Shown: positions 50,191-58,745 of the stretch, piece by piece
Position numbering within the stretch: position 1 is the first letter of the stretch
How the letters are laid out: the number at the start of each line of letters is the position of its first letter
Assembly (NCBI GenBank): GCA_965277615.1
Contig: CBDIDG010000005.1
Location: 1,922,001-1,986,000, forward strand
Direction of reading: 5' to 3'
Length of the DNA: 64,000 nt
DNA from: Bog-532 sp965277615
GTDB lineage: Bacteria > Actinomycetota > Actinomycetes > Streptosporangiales > Streptosporangiaceae
Made by a program: the position numbers and the translations under genes
The notes under the pieces: generated by a model
Database searches by the model: none
The model's input: the letters and a program-made list of their open reading frames with translations, nothing else
What the model was told of the DNA's origin: nothing

Positions 50191-51500
50191 CCAAGAGCTT
50201 CGATGCGTCGAACGCCCACATGCGGGCGGTAAACGAGCTGATCCCCGGGGGGGCGCACACCTACGCCAAGGGCGATGACCAGTACCCCGAGGACATGGCT
50301 CCGGTGATCGAGCGTGGATCCGGGTGCCGGGTCTGGGATCTCGACGGCAACGAATACGTTGAATACAACAACGGCCTGCGCTCAACCACGCTGGGCCACG
50401 GCTTCGAGCCGGTCGTACAGGCCGCGCGCAACTGGCTGGGCGACGGCGTCAATTTCGTCCGCCCGCACCGGCTCGAGCACGAAGCCGCCGAGCGCCTGGT
50501 CGACCTCATTCCCAGTGCGGAAATGGTCAAGTTCGGCCTCAACGGCTCCGACGCCACCACGGCGGCCGTCCGCCTGGCCCGCGCGTACACCAACCGCGAC
50601 ATGGTCGCGGTCTGCCGGCAGCAGCCGTTCTTTGCCACTCATGACTGGTTCATCGTCACCACGCCCATGTCCGCCGGGATACCGGCCGACGCCGACCGCC
50701 TGACCGTGCAGTTCGACTACAACGACCTGTCCAGCCTGGCCGAGCTGTTCGACGCTCACCCCGGCCGGATCGCCGCGGTGGTGCTTGAAGCCGAAACCGG
50801 CGAGCCACCGGCCCCGGGTTTCTTCGACGGCCTGCGCCGGCTGTGCGACCAGCACGGGGCCCTGCTCGTCCTGGACGAGATCATCACCGGATTCCGGTGG
50901 CACGAGCGGGGCGCCCAGTTCCTGTACCAGATCCAGCCAGACCTGTGTGCCTTCGGCAAAGGCATGGCCAACGGGTATCCGCTGTCCGCGCTGGCCGGGC
51001 GGCGCGAGATTATGCGGCTGGGCGGCTTCGCCGACGACGCCGACCGCGTTTTCCTGCTGTCCCAGACCTACGCCGCGCAGCCGTGGGCCCTGGCCGCGAT
51101 GCTGGCCGTCATCGACATCTATGAGCGTGAGCAGATCGCCGAGCGACTGCACCTGATCGGCGCCGAGCTCCGCCGCGGCGTCGAGGAAGTCGTAGCCGGC
51201 GCCGGTCTGAGCCCGTACTTCCAGCTGCGCGGGCGTGACTGCAACCTGGTTTACGTGGCCCGCGATGATCAGGGCCAACCCAGCCAGGCGTTCCGCACGC
51301 TCGTGCTGCAGGAGTTCCTGTCCCACGGCATCCTGGCCCCGTCGTTCGTGGTATGCGCGGCCCACGACCCGGCCGCGATCCAGCAGACCATCGACACGGT
51401 GGCCGAACTGATGCCGGTCTATCGCCGCGCCCTCGAAGATGGTGTCGGCACCGTGCTCCGGGGTCGGCCAGTCCGGCCGACCATCCGGCGACGCGGTTAA
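50187..51500 (+). CDS. PLP-dependent class-III aminotransferase (glutamate-1-semialdehyde aminomutase-like)
   Basis: 437 residues: IPGGAHTYAKGDDQYP at the N-terminus, NGSDATTAAVRLARA, LLVLDEIITGFR, and the PLP lysine in LCAFGKGMANGYPLSA. GSA-type homologues in glycan loci often transaminate sugars or provide an amine-bearing decoration. Because it is coupled to a nucleotidyltransferase, a nucleotide-sugar or CDP-linked substrate is likely (inference). It ends tail-to-tail with the sigma factor gene, with the two stops overlapping. Confidence 0.85.
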   Translation: MTKSFDASNAHMRAVNELIPGGAHTYAKGDDQYPEDMAPVIERGSGCRVWDLDGNEYVEYNNGLRSTTLGHGFEPVVQAARNWLGDGVNFVRPHRLEHEAAERLVDLIPSAEMVKFGLNGSDATTAAVRLARAYTNRDMVAVCRQQPFFATHDWFIVTTPMSAGIPADADRLTVQFDYNDLSSLAELFDAHPGRIAAVVLEAETGEPPAPGFFDGLRRLCDQHGALLVLDEIITGFRWHERGAQFLYQIQPDLCAFGKGMANGYPLSALAGRREIMRLGGFADDADRVFLLSQTYAAQPWALAAMLAVIDIYEREQIAERLHLIGAELRRGVEEVVAGAGLSPYFQLRGRDCNLVYVARDDQGQPSQAFRTLVLQEFLSHGILAPSFVVCAAHDPAAIQQTIDTVAELMPVYRRALEDGVGTVLRGRPVRPTIRRRG

Positions 51501-52177
51501 GGCGTGAACTGGCCCGGCCGGACTTTCCCGTCCGGCCGGGCGGTCACGGCGCTGGCCACCGCGGCGAGGCTGGCCGAAAGGCCGGCCACCGCGGCGACCG
51601 TGGATAAGCGTGAGTGCAGCAGCACCCGCAGCCGGGCCAGGCACCGGCTGCGGGTCGGGCCGATGCTGCCGATCGGCAGCCCGAGCTGGTCCGAGATCTC
51701 AGCGTAGGACGCCGGCGGGTCGGCCATCAGCAGTTCGAGCATGCGCTGCCAGCGCCTCGGCAGCCGGGTCATCGCTTCGCGGACCATTTTTGCGCGCTCT
51801 TCCAGCAGGAGGGCCTCGTCGATCTCCGGGCCGGCCGGGGCCGCGCCCTGCAGCACGTCCTCGTCTTCGGCCAGGACCACCCGCTTGCGGTTGGACAGGC
51901 AGCGTAGGCACTCGTTGCGGGCCGTGGACGCCAGCCATGAACCGACCCGGTCCGGGTGCTCGATCTTGTGGATGTTCTCCAGCAGCCGCAGCCAGGTGAC
52001 CTGGGCGACATCCGACGCGTCGCTCTCCGCCAGCTTGAAATCTCTGGTGATGGCCCAGATCAGCCGTGAGTACTGGTCGACCAGACGTTCCCAGGCCCAG
52101 CTCTCGCCCGCCACGGCGTGGCGCACGAGCTCTGCGACGTCCAGGACTCCGGTGTCTTGTGCCCGGCTCGTAATCAT
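51497..52177 (-). CDS. ECF-type RNA polymerase sigma factor
   Basis: 226 residues. Sigma region 2 (WERLVDQYSRLIWAITRDFK, DASDVAQVTWLRLLENIHKI) and region 4 (TRLPRRWQRMLELLMADPP, SYAEISDQLGLPIGSIGPTR) are clear. A C-terminal 35-residue tail (STVAAVAGLSASLAAVASAV) is hydrophobic and may act as a built-in membrane or regulatory segment. The frame extends to 52333, but I start at ATG 52177 (MITSRAQDTG), where the conserved protein begins; the RBS is weak. No anti-sigma gene is adjacent. It borders the polysaccharide locus and is a candidate reader of the GTATCA-N17-nTCnTnT promoters (inference). Confidence 0.87.
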   Translation of the reverse strand: MITSRAQDTGVLDVAELVRHAVAGESWAWERLVDQYSRLIWAITRDFKLAESDASDVAQVTWLRLLENIHKIEHPDRVGSWLASTARNECLRCLSNRKRVVLAEDEDVLQGAAPAGPEIDEALLLEERAKMVREAMTRLPRRWQRMLELLMADPPASYAEISDQLGLPIGSIGPTRSRCLARLRVLLHSRLSTVAAVAGLSASLAAVASAVTARPDGKVRPGQFTP

Positions 52178-52822
52178 CCAGCCGCCCAGCGGGCCGATTT
52201 GAGGCTGACGCGTGGATGTATGGACATCGCGAAGCGCGCCGGCATTCGGACAAACGGGACTATCATCATCGTAACCACCCCCCATGCAGTCGGCGCGATA
52301 TCTCCCATATCGGGCCAATCTGCATGTCCTCAACAGAAAGACGCCTAGCTATCTGTGGTGGTTGACCCGTATCCGCCATAATTTGCCCCTTTTTTCCGCT
52401 CCGGGCAAATAAAGTCCCTAGATGCCAAAAAATTAGGGACCTTGGCCCCTAACGGCGAACTTGCTCGACCGGCTATGAGGCTGCTAGCCGCCCGTGCGGC
52501 AAACGTTTTCGGCTGGCCGGGTGGCTGACCCAGCGGACCGGTACTGGCCGTCGGGTGCAGCCCGGTCCTGGTCAGGGGGCCGGACGCCGACGGCGCGACG
52601 ATGCCGTCCGCCGGGTAGGGTGCGCCTGACGCCAGCCACGCCGCCGCCGGCGCGGCCCTCATCCCGCTGTGGGACCAAGGTCCAATGACAACGACCGCCC
52701 GCTCGGGGCGGGATTGCCCGCGCCACTATGCCGCGGAGGAATTCATGCGGACGTAACAGCCCATTAATGTGCAATCGCGACCAGTAAAATTTAGCCCGGA
52801 TATCGCGAGATCGGAGGACGGG
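52178..52822. other. Long intergenic region with inverted repeats and a 3-codon frame
   Basis: No full gene is supported. An interrupted palindrome (CGATAT/ATATCG) occurs near 52290-52310 upstream of the sigma gene. Two adjacent inverted repeats lie at 52381-52440 (listed separately). Positions 52480-52680 are plain GC-rich sequence. At 52745 a perfect GGAGG-spaced ATG opens a frame of only three codons (MRT). TAAAAT at 52785-52790 is a likely -10 for the next gene. Confidence 0.6.
52381..52440. terminator. Two adjacent stem-loops in AT-rich DNA
   Basis: ATTTGCCC (52381-52388)/GGGCAAAT (52403-52410) and GTCCCTA (52414-52420)/TAGGGAC (52434-52440) are perfect inverted repeats with loops of 14 and 13 bases containing T- and A-runs. 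They sit between divergent genes, so an operator role is as likely as termination. Confidence 0.4.
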
Positions 52823-55513
52823 GTGGCCGCCGACTACGGCACGATCCGCGCGGAGAACATCGCCCGGTACGGGTGGGACACCGCGGTGCTCGATCTGCTC
52901 GGCCACCTGTACAGCGACCGCACGCACTTCATCTTCGAGCTGATCCAGAACGCCGAGGACGCGGGCGCGTCCGAGCTGACGTTCACCTTGTTCGCGGACC
53001 GGCTTGAGGTCCGGCACGACGGCCGCCCGTTCACCGAGGCCGACGTGCGCGGCGTGTCTGGCGTGGCCCAGAGCACGAAGTCGGGTGACCTCACCTCGAT
53101 CGGCCGGTTCGGCATCGGCTTCAAGTCGGTCTACGCCTACACCAAGAACCCCCGGATCTACAGTGCTGGCCAAAACAGTGGCGAGGAACGGTTCCGGATC
53201 GAGTCGTACGTACGCCCGTTCCCCATCGACCCGGACCCGGAGCCGGACGGCGTCGGGGACGGGGCCGGGGCCGGAGGCAGCACCCGGTTCGTGTTCCCGT
53301 TCGACCTGGAAACCGTGCCCGCTTCGGTCGCGGTAACCGAGATCGCCGCCGCGCTGAACGGCCTCGAGCCCGCCACGCTGCTGTTCCTGCGGCACCTCAG
53401 CCAGCTGCGGGTCAGCGGAGCCGGCGTCCCCGAGGTGCGGCTGCGGCGCACGGTCTCACCCGGGCCTGCGGCGGGCCAGCGGGTCAGCGTTTCGAAATCC
53501 TCCGTTCAACAAACTCCGACGTGGCTGGTCTGGCGGCGCGGACTCGGGCAGGCGGGACCCCGGGGCGTGGCGCTCGACGTGGAGATCGCTTTTACCAGCG
53601 GTCCCGATGACGCGCCGCCCCGGGTCAGCCCGCTGGACCGGTCCCCGCTGACCGTGTACTTCCCGACCGAGAAAGAGACGTTCCTCGGCTTCCTGGTCCA
53701 GGGCCCGTACCGGACGACACCAGCCCGCGACAACGTTCCGGAACACGACCCCGCCAACCAGGCCTTCGTCCGGGAAACGGCGATCCTGCTGACCGAGGTC
53801 GTGGGTGGCCTGCGCGACGCGGGCCTGCTCACCGTGCCGGCCCTCAACGCGCTGCCGCTGGAACCGGCTCGCTTCCCCCCGGAGTCGATGTTCCGCCCCC
53901 TGTTCGACGCGGTCCGGGCCGCGCTGGCTCACGACGCCTTGATCCCGGCGGCTACCCCCGGCTCCCACGTGGCCGGCGTTACCGTCGCCGAGTACCGGCC
54001 GGCCAGCGACGTCGTCCTGGCCGCCAGCCCCGGCCTGATCGGCTTGCTCGACCCGGACCAGCTCGGGGACCTGCTCGACGCGGGCGGCCCGCGGTGGTTC
54101 GCCGACCCGGCCATCACCCCGGACGGCACGCCCTTGCTGTGGCGCTACCTGCGGGACGAGCTGTCCGTCCCCGAGCTCACCGCGGCCGGCGTCGCCACCC
54201 AGGCCGGCCAGGACTTCCTGACCCGGCAGCCCGACCAGTGGATAGCCAGTTACTACGCCTTTCTGCACGCCGACACCCGGCTGTGGCGGCCCCCGGTCGA
54301 CCCGGACGACCCCCCGGCCCCGGCCCGCACCCAGCCGATCATCCGCCTGGAACACGGCCGCCAGATCCCCCCGTTCACCCCCGACGGCCGCCCCGCCGCC
54401 TACCTCCCCGACCCGCTGGCCCCACTCACTGCCCAAGCCTCACCCGCCACCGAAGTCCCAGTCACCCCTCAAGCCCCACCCACCACCGAAGTCCCAGCGA
54501 CCCCTCAAGCCCCACTGGCCCCGTCAACCCCAGCAGCCCCACAAGCCCCGGCGGCCCTGGCCACGGTCCGGCGCTCCCTGGCCGCGGACCCGGCGGCGCA
54601 CCGGTTCCTGGTCGCGCTGGGCTTGAGCGAGCCGGACCTGCTGGCCGCGGTCCTGGACGGCGTGCTGCCCCGCTACGACGACCTGGACCTGGCCGAGCTG
54701 GACCCGGCCCGGCACAGCGCCGACCTGGAGTACGTGGCCCGGGCCCTGGACCAGGCCGCGCCGGCGGACCGGGAGCGGCTGCTGGAACGGCTCGGCCAGA
54801 CCGCATTCCTGGTTGGGGAGAACGCGGCCACCGGCGAACCGCGGCTGCTGCCGCCACCCCGGCTGTACCAGCGGAGCAAGGAGCTGGAGACCTACTTCGA
54901 GGGCAACCCGGACGTCTGGTTCGCCCGTGACACCTACGGGCCGTGGCTGGTGCAGCTGCGCGACATGGGGGTGCGGCAGCACGTCCAGCTGACCGCCCGG
55001 CCGCCCGGCCCCACCGGGCACGTGACCGTCGCCGTCGACTTCGGCCGTAACGAGCGCGGAATGGAAGGCTTCGACCCCGCCGCCGAGCTGGACGGCCTGG
55101 AGTTCGCGCTGCGGCACCCCAGCCACGCCCTGGCGGAGTACGTGTGGAACCGCCTGCTCAGCCCGAACCGGCCGCTGATCGCGGGCGTGGTCGAGCGCTC
55201 GGTGCTGATGTCGTTCGCCGACGCCAGCCGCGAGACGGTGCGATCGGCGATCGGCGTGGCGGCCCAGGATGCGGCCTGGCTGCCGCACCCGGACGGCACG
55301 TTCCGGCGGCCCGCCGAGCTCTCCGTGGACGAGCTGCCGCCGGCCTTCACCCGGGACGAGCAGCTGGCCCAGGCCCTGGGCATGCCACAGCCGGTAGTAT
55401 CCCTGGCCGCCCGCCGGCTCGGCCTGCCCCCGGCCGTGCTCTGGGGCCTCAGTGCCCACCCCGACCTGGTTGAGCTGATCGAACGCGAGCTGGAGTCCCG
55501 GGACGGCCAGTGA
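52823..55513 (+). CDS. Sacsin/Hsp90-like (GHKL) ATPase domain protein
   Basis: 896 residues. The N-terminal 200 form a GHKL ATPase: FIFELIQNAEDAGASEL (N-box Glu and Asn), LEVRHDGRPF (G1) and SIGRFGIGFKSVYAYT (G2-like), as in sacsin N-terminal repeats. The remaining 650 residues are unrecognised apart from a Pro/Thr-rich linker (about residues 535-580) built from short repeats. The family's bacterial role is unknown; a chaperone-like or defence role is speculative. GTG 52823 has GGAGG five bases upstream and TAAAAT at 52785, so I prefer it to GTG 52769, which lacks an RBS and lies before the promoter. Confidence 0.82.
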   Translation: MAADYGTIRAENIARYGWDTAVLDLLGHLYSDRTHFIFELIQNAEDAGASELTFTLFADRLEVRHDGRPFTEADVRGVSGVAQSTKSGDLTSIGRFGIGFKSVYAYTKNPRIYSAGQNSGEERFRIESYVRPFPIDPDPEPDGVGDGAGAGGSTRFVFPFDLETVPASVAVTEIAAALNGLEPATLLFLRHLSQLRVSGAGVPEVRLRRTVSPGPAAGQRVSVSKSSVQQTPTWLVWRRGLGQAGPRGVALDVEIAFTSGPDDAPPRVSPLDRSPLTVYFPTEKETFLGFLVQGPYRTTPARDNVPEHDPANQAFVRETAILLTEVVGGLRDAGLLTVPALNALPLEPARFPPESMFRPLFDAVRAALAHDALIPAATPGSHVAGVTVAEYRPASDVVLAASPGLIGLLDPDQLGDLLDAGGPRWFADPAITPDGTPLLWRYLRDELSVPELTAAGVATQAGQDFLTRQPDQWIASYYAFLHADTRLWRPPVDPDDPPAPARTQPIIRLEHGRQIPPFTPDGRPAAYLPDPLAPLTAQASPATEVPVTPQAPPTTEVPATPQAPLAPSTPAAPQAPAALATVRRSLAADPAAHRFLVALGLSEPDLLAAVLDGVLPRYDDLDLAELDPARHSADLEYVARALDQAAPADRERLLERLGQTAFLVGENAATGEPRLLPPPRLYQRSKELETYFEGNPDVWFARDTYGPWLVQLRDMGVRQHVQLTARPPGPTGHVTVAVDFGRNERGMEGFDPAAELDGLEFALRHPSHALAEYVWNRLLSPNRPLIAGVVERSVLMSFADASRETVRSAIGVAAQDAAWLPHPDGTFRRPAELSVDELPPAFTRDEQLAQALGMPQPVVSLAARRLGLPPAVLWGLSAHPDLVELIERELESRDGQ

Positions 55514-55514
55514 C

Positions 55515-55868
55515 CTACAGGTTCGCCTTGGCCGCCACGCAGAACTCGTTGCCCTCGGGGTCGGTCATCACCACGTAGTCGTCGTCCGGCTCCTTGACGT
55601 GCCGGACCTTGTGGGCCCCCAGGGCGGTCAGCCGCTTGACTTCGCCCGCCTGGTCGTCGCTGTACAGGTCCAGATGCATCTGGTCCCGGGCGGTGACGGG
55701 AGTCTGCGCCAGCTGGAGCGAGACGCTGACGTGCTCGCCATGCAGCACCCGGAAGTCGTCGCCGGGCTCGTGCGAGCCCGGCACCAGGTGCAGGGCCTGG
55801 GACCAGAAGCGGGTCATGGTCTCAATGTCCGCGCAGTTGATCACCGTGCTGCCCAGCCTGATCGCCAC
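55515..55868 (-). CDS. VOC (glyoxalase/bleomycin resistance) family protein
   Basis: 117 residues forming one VOC unit of paired beta-alpha-beta-beta-beta modules. TVINCADIETMTRFWSQAL starts the first, and DDYVVMTDPEGNEFCVA closes the second with the conserved metal-ligand Glu region. The function is not predictable. It is convergent with the sacsin-like gene (stops two bases apart) and lies eight bases downstream of the DUF1990 gene on the same strand, probably in one transcript. Confidence 0.87.
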   Translation of the reverse strand: MAIRLGSTVINCADIETMTRFWSQALHLVPGSHEPGDDFRVLHGEHVSVSLQLAQTPVTARDQMHLDLYSDDQAGEVKRLTALGAHKVRHVKEPDDDYVVMTDPEGNEFCVAAKANL

Positions 55869-55875
55869 CGGGCCG

Positions 55876-56610
55876 TCAGCCGTTCTCGGCGGAACTGGGC
55901 GCGGAATCCGGGTCGCCTTTCGGCCAGTCCACCCAGTGGGTCCGGATCGTCACCCCGCCCCGGACCCGGCCGCCGGCCAGCGTGGCCGCCTCGATGCAGA
56001 CGTGCGTCCACATGTTGAGCTGGATCTCTTTGGCCAGCCGCAGCTTGTTGTACATCAGGTTGGACAGTCGGTCACCGGCGCGGGCCCAGGACTCGATCTC
56101 GAAACGCAGCAGTTCACCGGTTCGGGAGGCCCGGAACTCGATCTGCCCCGCCTCCAGGTGCCCTTCCAGGGTGTCCAGCCGGAACGAGGTGGCCTCCCGC
56201 TGGCCCACCCGGACCGGGCCGTCCCACGGCCCCGGCATGCGTACCACCAGCTCGTCGCCCTCCCGCAGGCCGCCTTCGGTCCCACGGGTCTTCCGGAACG
56301 TCGCCATCTCCGGTGACGCCTGGTTCAGCCGGTCGGCCACCCGGTCCACGAGCTTTTCCGGCGTCATCTGCGTGTTCGCGATGTTGACCGAGTAGCACCG
56401 GTGCAGCAGGGGCCCCACGCCTGCGGCGGCGGGCTGTCGCCGGTCACCGGTCTGCTCGTCGGCCAGGCCGGACAGGTCGGCCGGGCCGCCTTCCTCCTCG
56501 GACCGGTGCAGCGGTGTGGTGCGCCACATGTACCGCCAGCTCACCACCGCGATGCCCAGCGGCCAGCCCAGGACGGTGCGGAGCCTGGACGAGCGGGTCG
56601 TGTTCGCCAT
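55876..56610 (-). CDS. DUF1990 family protein (paralogue 1)
   Basis: 244 residues. The core resembles the DUF1990 fold: RCYSVNIANTQMTPEKLVDRV, GPVRVGQREATSFRLDTLEG, HLEAGQIEFRASR and ELLRFEIESWARAGDRLSNL. The N-terminus has a short hydrophobic segment (VLGWPLGIAVVSWRYMW) that may anchor it to the membrane. The function is unknown. It is divergent from a second DUF1990 gene across a short intergenic region, which suggests a common function for the pair. Confidence 0.72.
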   Translation of the reverse strand: MANTTRSSRLRTVLGWPLGIAVVSWRYMWRTTPLHRSEEEGGPADLSGLADEQTGDRRQPAAAGVGPLLHRCYSVNIANTQMTPEKLVDRVADRLNQASPEMATFRKTRGTEGGLREGDELVVRMPGPWDGPVRVGQREATSFRLDTLEGHLEAGQIEFRASRTGELLRFEIESWARAGDRLSNLMYNKLRLAKEIQLNMWTHVCIEAATLAGGRVRGGVTIRTHWVDWPKGDPDSAPSSAENG

Positions 56611-56648
56611 GCATAAATGGTCACACGGCGGGCAGTCACCGTTTTCCT

Positions 56649-56667
56649 GCGGGGTGTATTACCCCGC
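56649..56667. promoter_or_regulatory. Inverted repeat GCGGGG-N7-CCCCGC between divergent DUF1990 units
   Basis: GCGGGG (56649-56654) and CCCCGC (56662-56667) flank TGTATTA, which itself could be a -10. It is centrally placed to control the small membrane-protein gene and perhaps the divergent DUF1990 gene. Confidence 0.4.
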
Positions 56668-56687
56668 GTGACCGGGGGAGGGATCCG

Positions 56688-56903
56688 ATGACCGTGACCG
56701 GAGCGCTGCAGCGCACCAGGCTGCGCCGGTCGTACCTGCACGCGACCTCGCTGGCGTCGATCGGGTTGTGCATCGGGCTGTGGATCCGCGCCAAGACCGT
56801 CGACCAGGACGAGCGGGGCAACGCCGAACGGCGCGCCATCTTCGTCGGCCTGTGGCCGCCGATGTTCTGGCTGATCGGCGATTCGCTGCCGGACGTGGAC
56901 TAG
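56688..56903 (+). CDS. Small membrane protein, 71 residues
   Basis: ATG 56688 has GGAGGG five bases upstream. The protein has two hydrophobic segments, HATSLASIGLCIGLWI and AIFVGLWPPMFWLIGDSL, separated by a charged loop (AKTVDQDERGNAERR). I do not recognise the family. The stop overlaps the next GTG by one base (TAGTG), so it is coupled to the downstream DUF1990 gene. Confidence 0.72.
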   Translation: MTVTGALQRTRLRRSYLHATSLASIGLCIGLWIRAKTVDQDERGNAERRAIFVGLWPPMFWLIGDSLPDVD

Positions 56904-57649
56904 TGCGTCCTTCGCTGCTGGCCCGGGTGGACGAGGCCTCGGCCCTGGGCAGCCTGCGTGGCCGCCAGATTAACTACGACCCGGCTCACGCCCCGGAAGA
57001 CGGCTCGCCCGAAGGTCACTGGCACGTCGACTCCGGCGCCGTCCTCATCGGCCACGAGCCGCCCGGGGATCCGGTGCCTGACGGCCCGTGGGAGATCGCC
57101 CGCGAGCTGGTCACCCGGTACGAGTTCGCCGACGAGCGGATCCTGCGCGCCGTCTACGACCAGGACCAGGACCTGCTCGGCCGGGACATGCTGCTGGAAG
57201 GCCGGTTCTTCTTCCTGCGCTTCTACTTCGGCGTCCGCGTCACCGACGTGTACGACGAGACCCAGGACACCGAGCGCGGGCGCGAACGCGTCTGGGGCTG
57301 GTCCTATCAGACCCTGCAGGGCCACCTGGAAGAAGGCCGGATCAGCTTCGAAGTGATCAAGAACCTGGGCACCGGCCAGGTCGGCTTCCGGGTAACTGGC
57401 TACTCCCGGGCCGCCCAGATCCCGGACCCTCTGGTCCGGTTCGGGTTCCGGCTGTTCGGCCGCCATACTCAGACGCGCTACTACGCCGCCGTCCAGAGCC
57501 GGCTCTACCAGCTGGTCCAGCAGGCCCAGCACGGCGAACCGCTGCCCAAACCCGCCGTCCAGGCCGACGGCCTGGTCCTGGCCCCGGTCAGCGCCCGGCC
57601 GCGCTCCCGGGAACGGCTGACCATCCGCTGGGTCTTCCCCGGCCCCTGA
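56903..57649 (+). CDS. DUF1990 family protein (paralogue 2)
   Basis: 248 residues. It shows the DUF1990 signature more clearly than the divergent paralogue: LLEGRFFFLRFYFGVRVTDV, ERGRERVWGWSYQTLQGHLE, EGRISFEVIKNLGTGQVGFR and YYAAVQSRLYQLV. The N-terminus adds about 60 residues (GRQINYDPAHAPED). No enzymatic role is established for the family. The GTG start is coupled to the small membrane protein. Confidence 0.8.
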   Translation: MRPSLLARVDEASALGSLRGRQINYDPAHAPEDGSPEGHWHVDSGAVLIGHEPPGDPVPDGPWEIARELVTRYEFADERILRAVYDQDQDLLGRDMLLEGRFFFLRFYFGVRVTDVYDETQDTERGRERVWGWSYQTLQGHLEEGRISFEVIKNLGTGQVGFRVTGYSRAAQIPDPLVRFGFRLFGRHTQTRYYAAVQSRLYQLVQQAQHGEPLPKPAVQADGLVLAPVSARPRSRERLTIRWVFPGP

Positions 57650-57674
57650 GCCTGGCCCCGTAGGCTGATGAGCC

Positions 57675-58666
57675 ATGCGATTCGGTGTATTCGTGCCACA
57701 AGGCTGGCGCCTCGACCTGACCGGAATTGACCCCGCTGCCCAGTGGACGGCGATGCTCGACGTCGCCCGCGCGGCCGAAGAGAGCTTGTTCGAATCGATC
57801 TGGGTCTACGACCACTTCCACACCATGCCGATCCCCACCGACGAGGCCACCCACGAGGCGTGGACCCTGATGGCCGCGCTCGGCGCCGCCACCCAGCGGG
57901 TCCGGCTCGGCCAGATGTGCACCTGCATCGGCTACCGCAACCCGGCCTACCTGGCCAAGGTGGCGGCCACGGTCGACGTGATCTCCGGTGGCCGGGTCGA
58001 GATGGGCATCGGCGCCGGCTGGTACGAGCACGAATGGCGGGCCTACGGCTACGGCTTCCCTCGCGCGGGCGAGCGCCTGGCCATGCTGGACGAGGGCGTG
58101 CAGATCATGCGCCAGCTCTGGTCCACCGGCCGCGCCACTTTGGACGGCCAGCACTACCAGGTCGACGGGGCCATCTGCCGGCCGCTGCCGCTGCAGGAGG
58201 GCGGCATCCCGCTGTGGATCGCCGGGGCGGGGAGAAGAAGACGCTCCGCACCGCAGCCAAGTACGCCCAGTACACGAACTTCGACGTCACCCCCGAGGTG
58301 TTCCGGCGCAAGTCGGAGATCTTGGCCGCGCACTGCGCCGACGTCGGCACCGACTTCGACGCCATCGTCCGGTCGGGCGAATACCAGGTGGTCATCGGCG
58401 AGACCGAGGCCGACGTGACCGACCGGCTGGCCTGGCTCGAGAGCCACCTGGCCCCGCACCTGCCCGCCGACGAGTTGGAGGGGCAGCTCGTACGGTTCCG
58501 GAACAGCCCGCTGACCGGCACCCCGGAACAGGTCGTCGCGGGCCTGACCGAGGCGCGCGCCCTGGGCATGACCTACGCCATCTGCTATTTCCCCGAGATC
58601 GCGTACGACCGCTCCGGCTTCAATCTATTCAACGAAAGGGTGATCCCGGCCCTGGCCGGCCGCTGA
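57675..58666 (+). pseudogene. LLM-class (F420/flavin) oxidoreductase, frameshifted near 58230
   Basis: The first 180 or so codons (MRFGVFVPQGWRLDL, ESIWVYDHFHTMPIPTDEAT, GRVEMGIGAGWYEHEW) and the remainder (KTLRTAAKYAQYTNFDV, GTPEQVVAGLTEARALGM) together form one LLM-class oxidoreductase of about 330 residues, but they lie in different frames. The switch is at the G-rich run GCCGGGGCGGGGAG (58226-58239), where one missing G would restore IAGGGEKKTLR. A homopolymer sequencing error or a genuine recent mutation are both possible. ATG 57675 starts the frame. Confidence 0.82.
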
Positions 58667-58745
58667 TTCGCCGTCCCACCGCTTATTTCCCGGTCTCCCG
58701 TTCGTCATAGGACTGAGACCCTTGAAATGTGTCGGTGGAGGTGCG

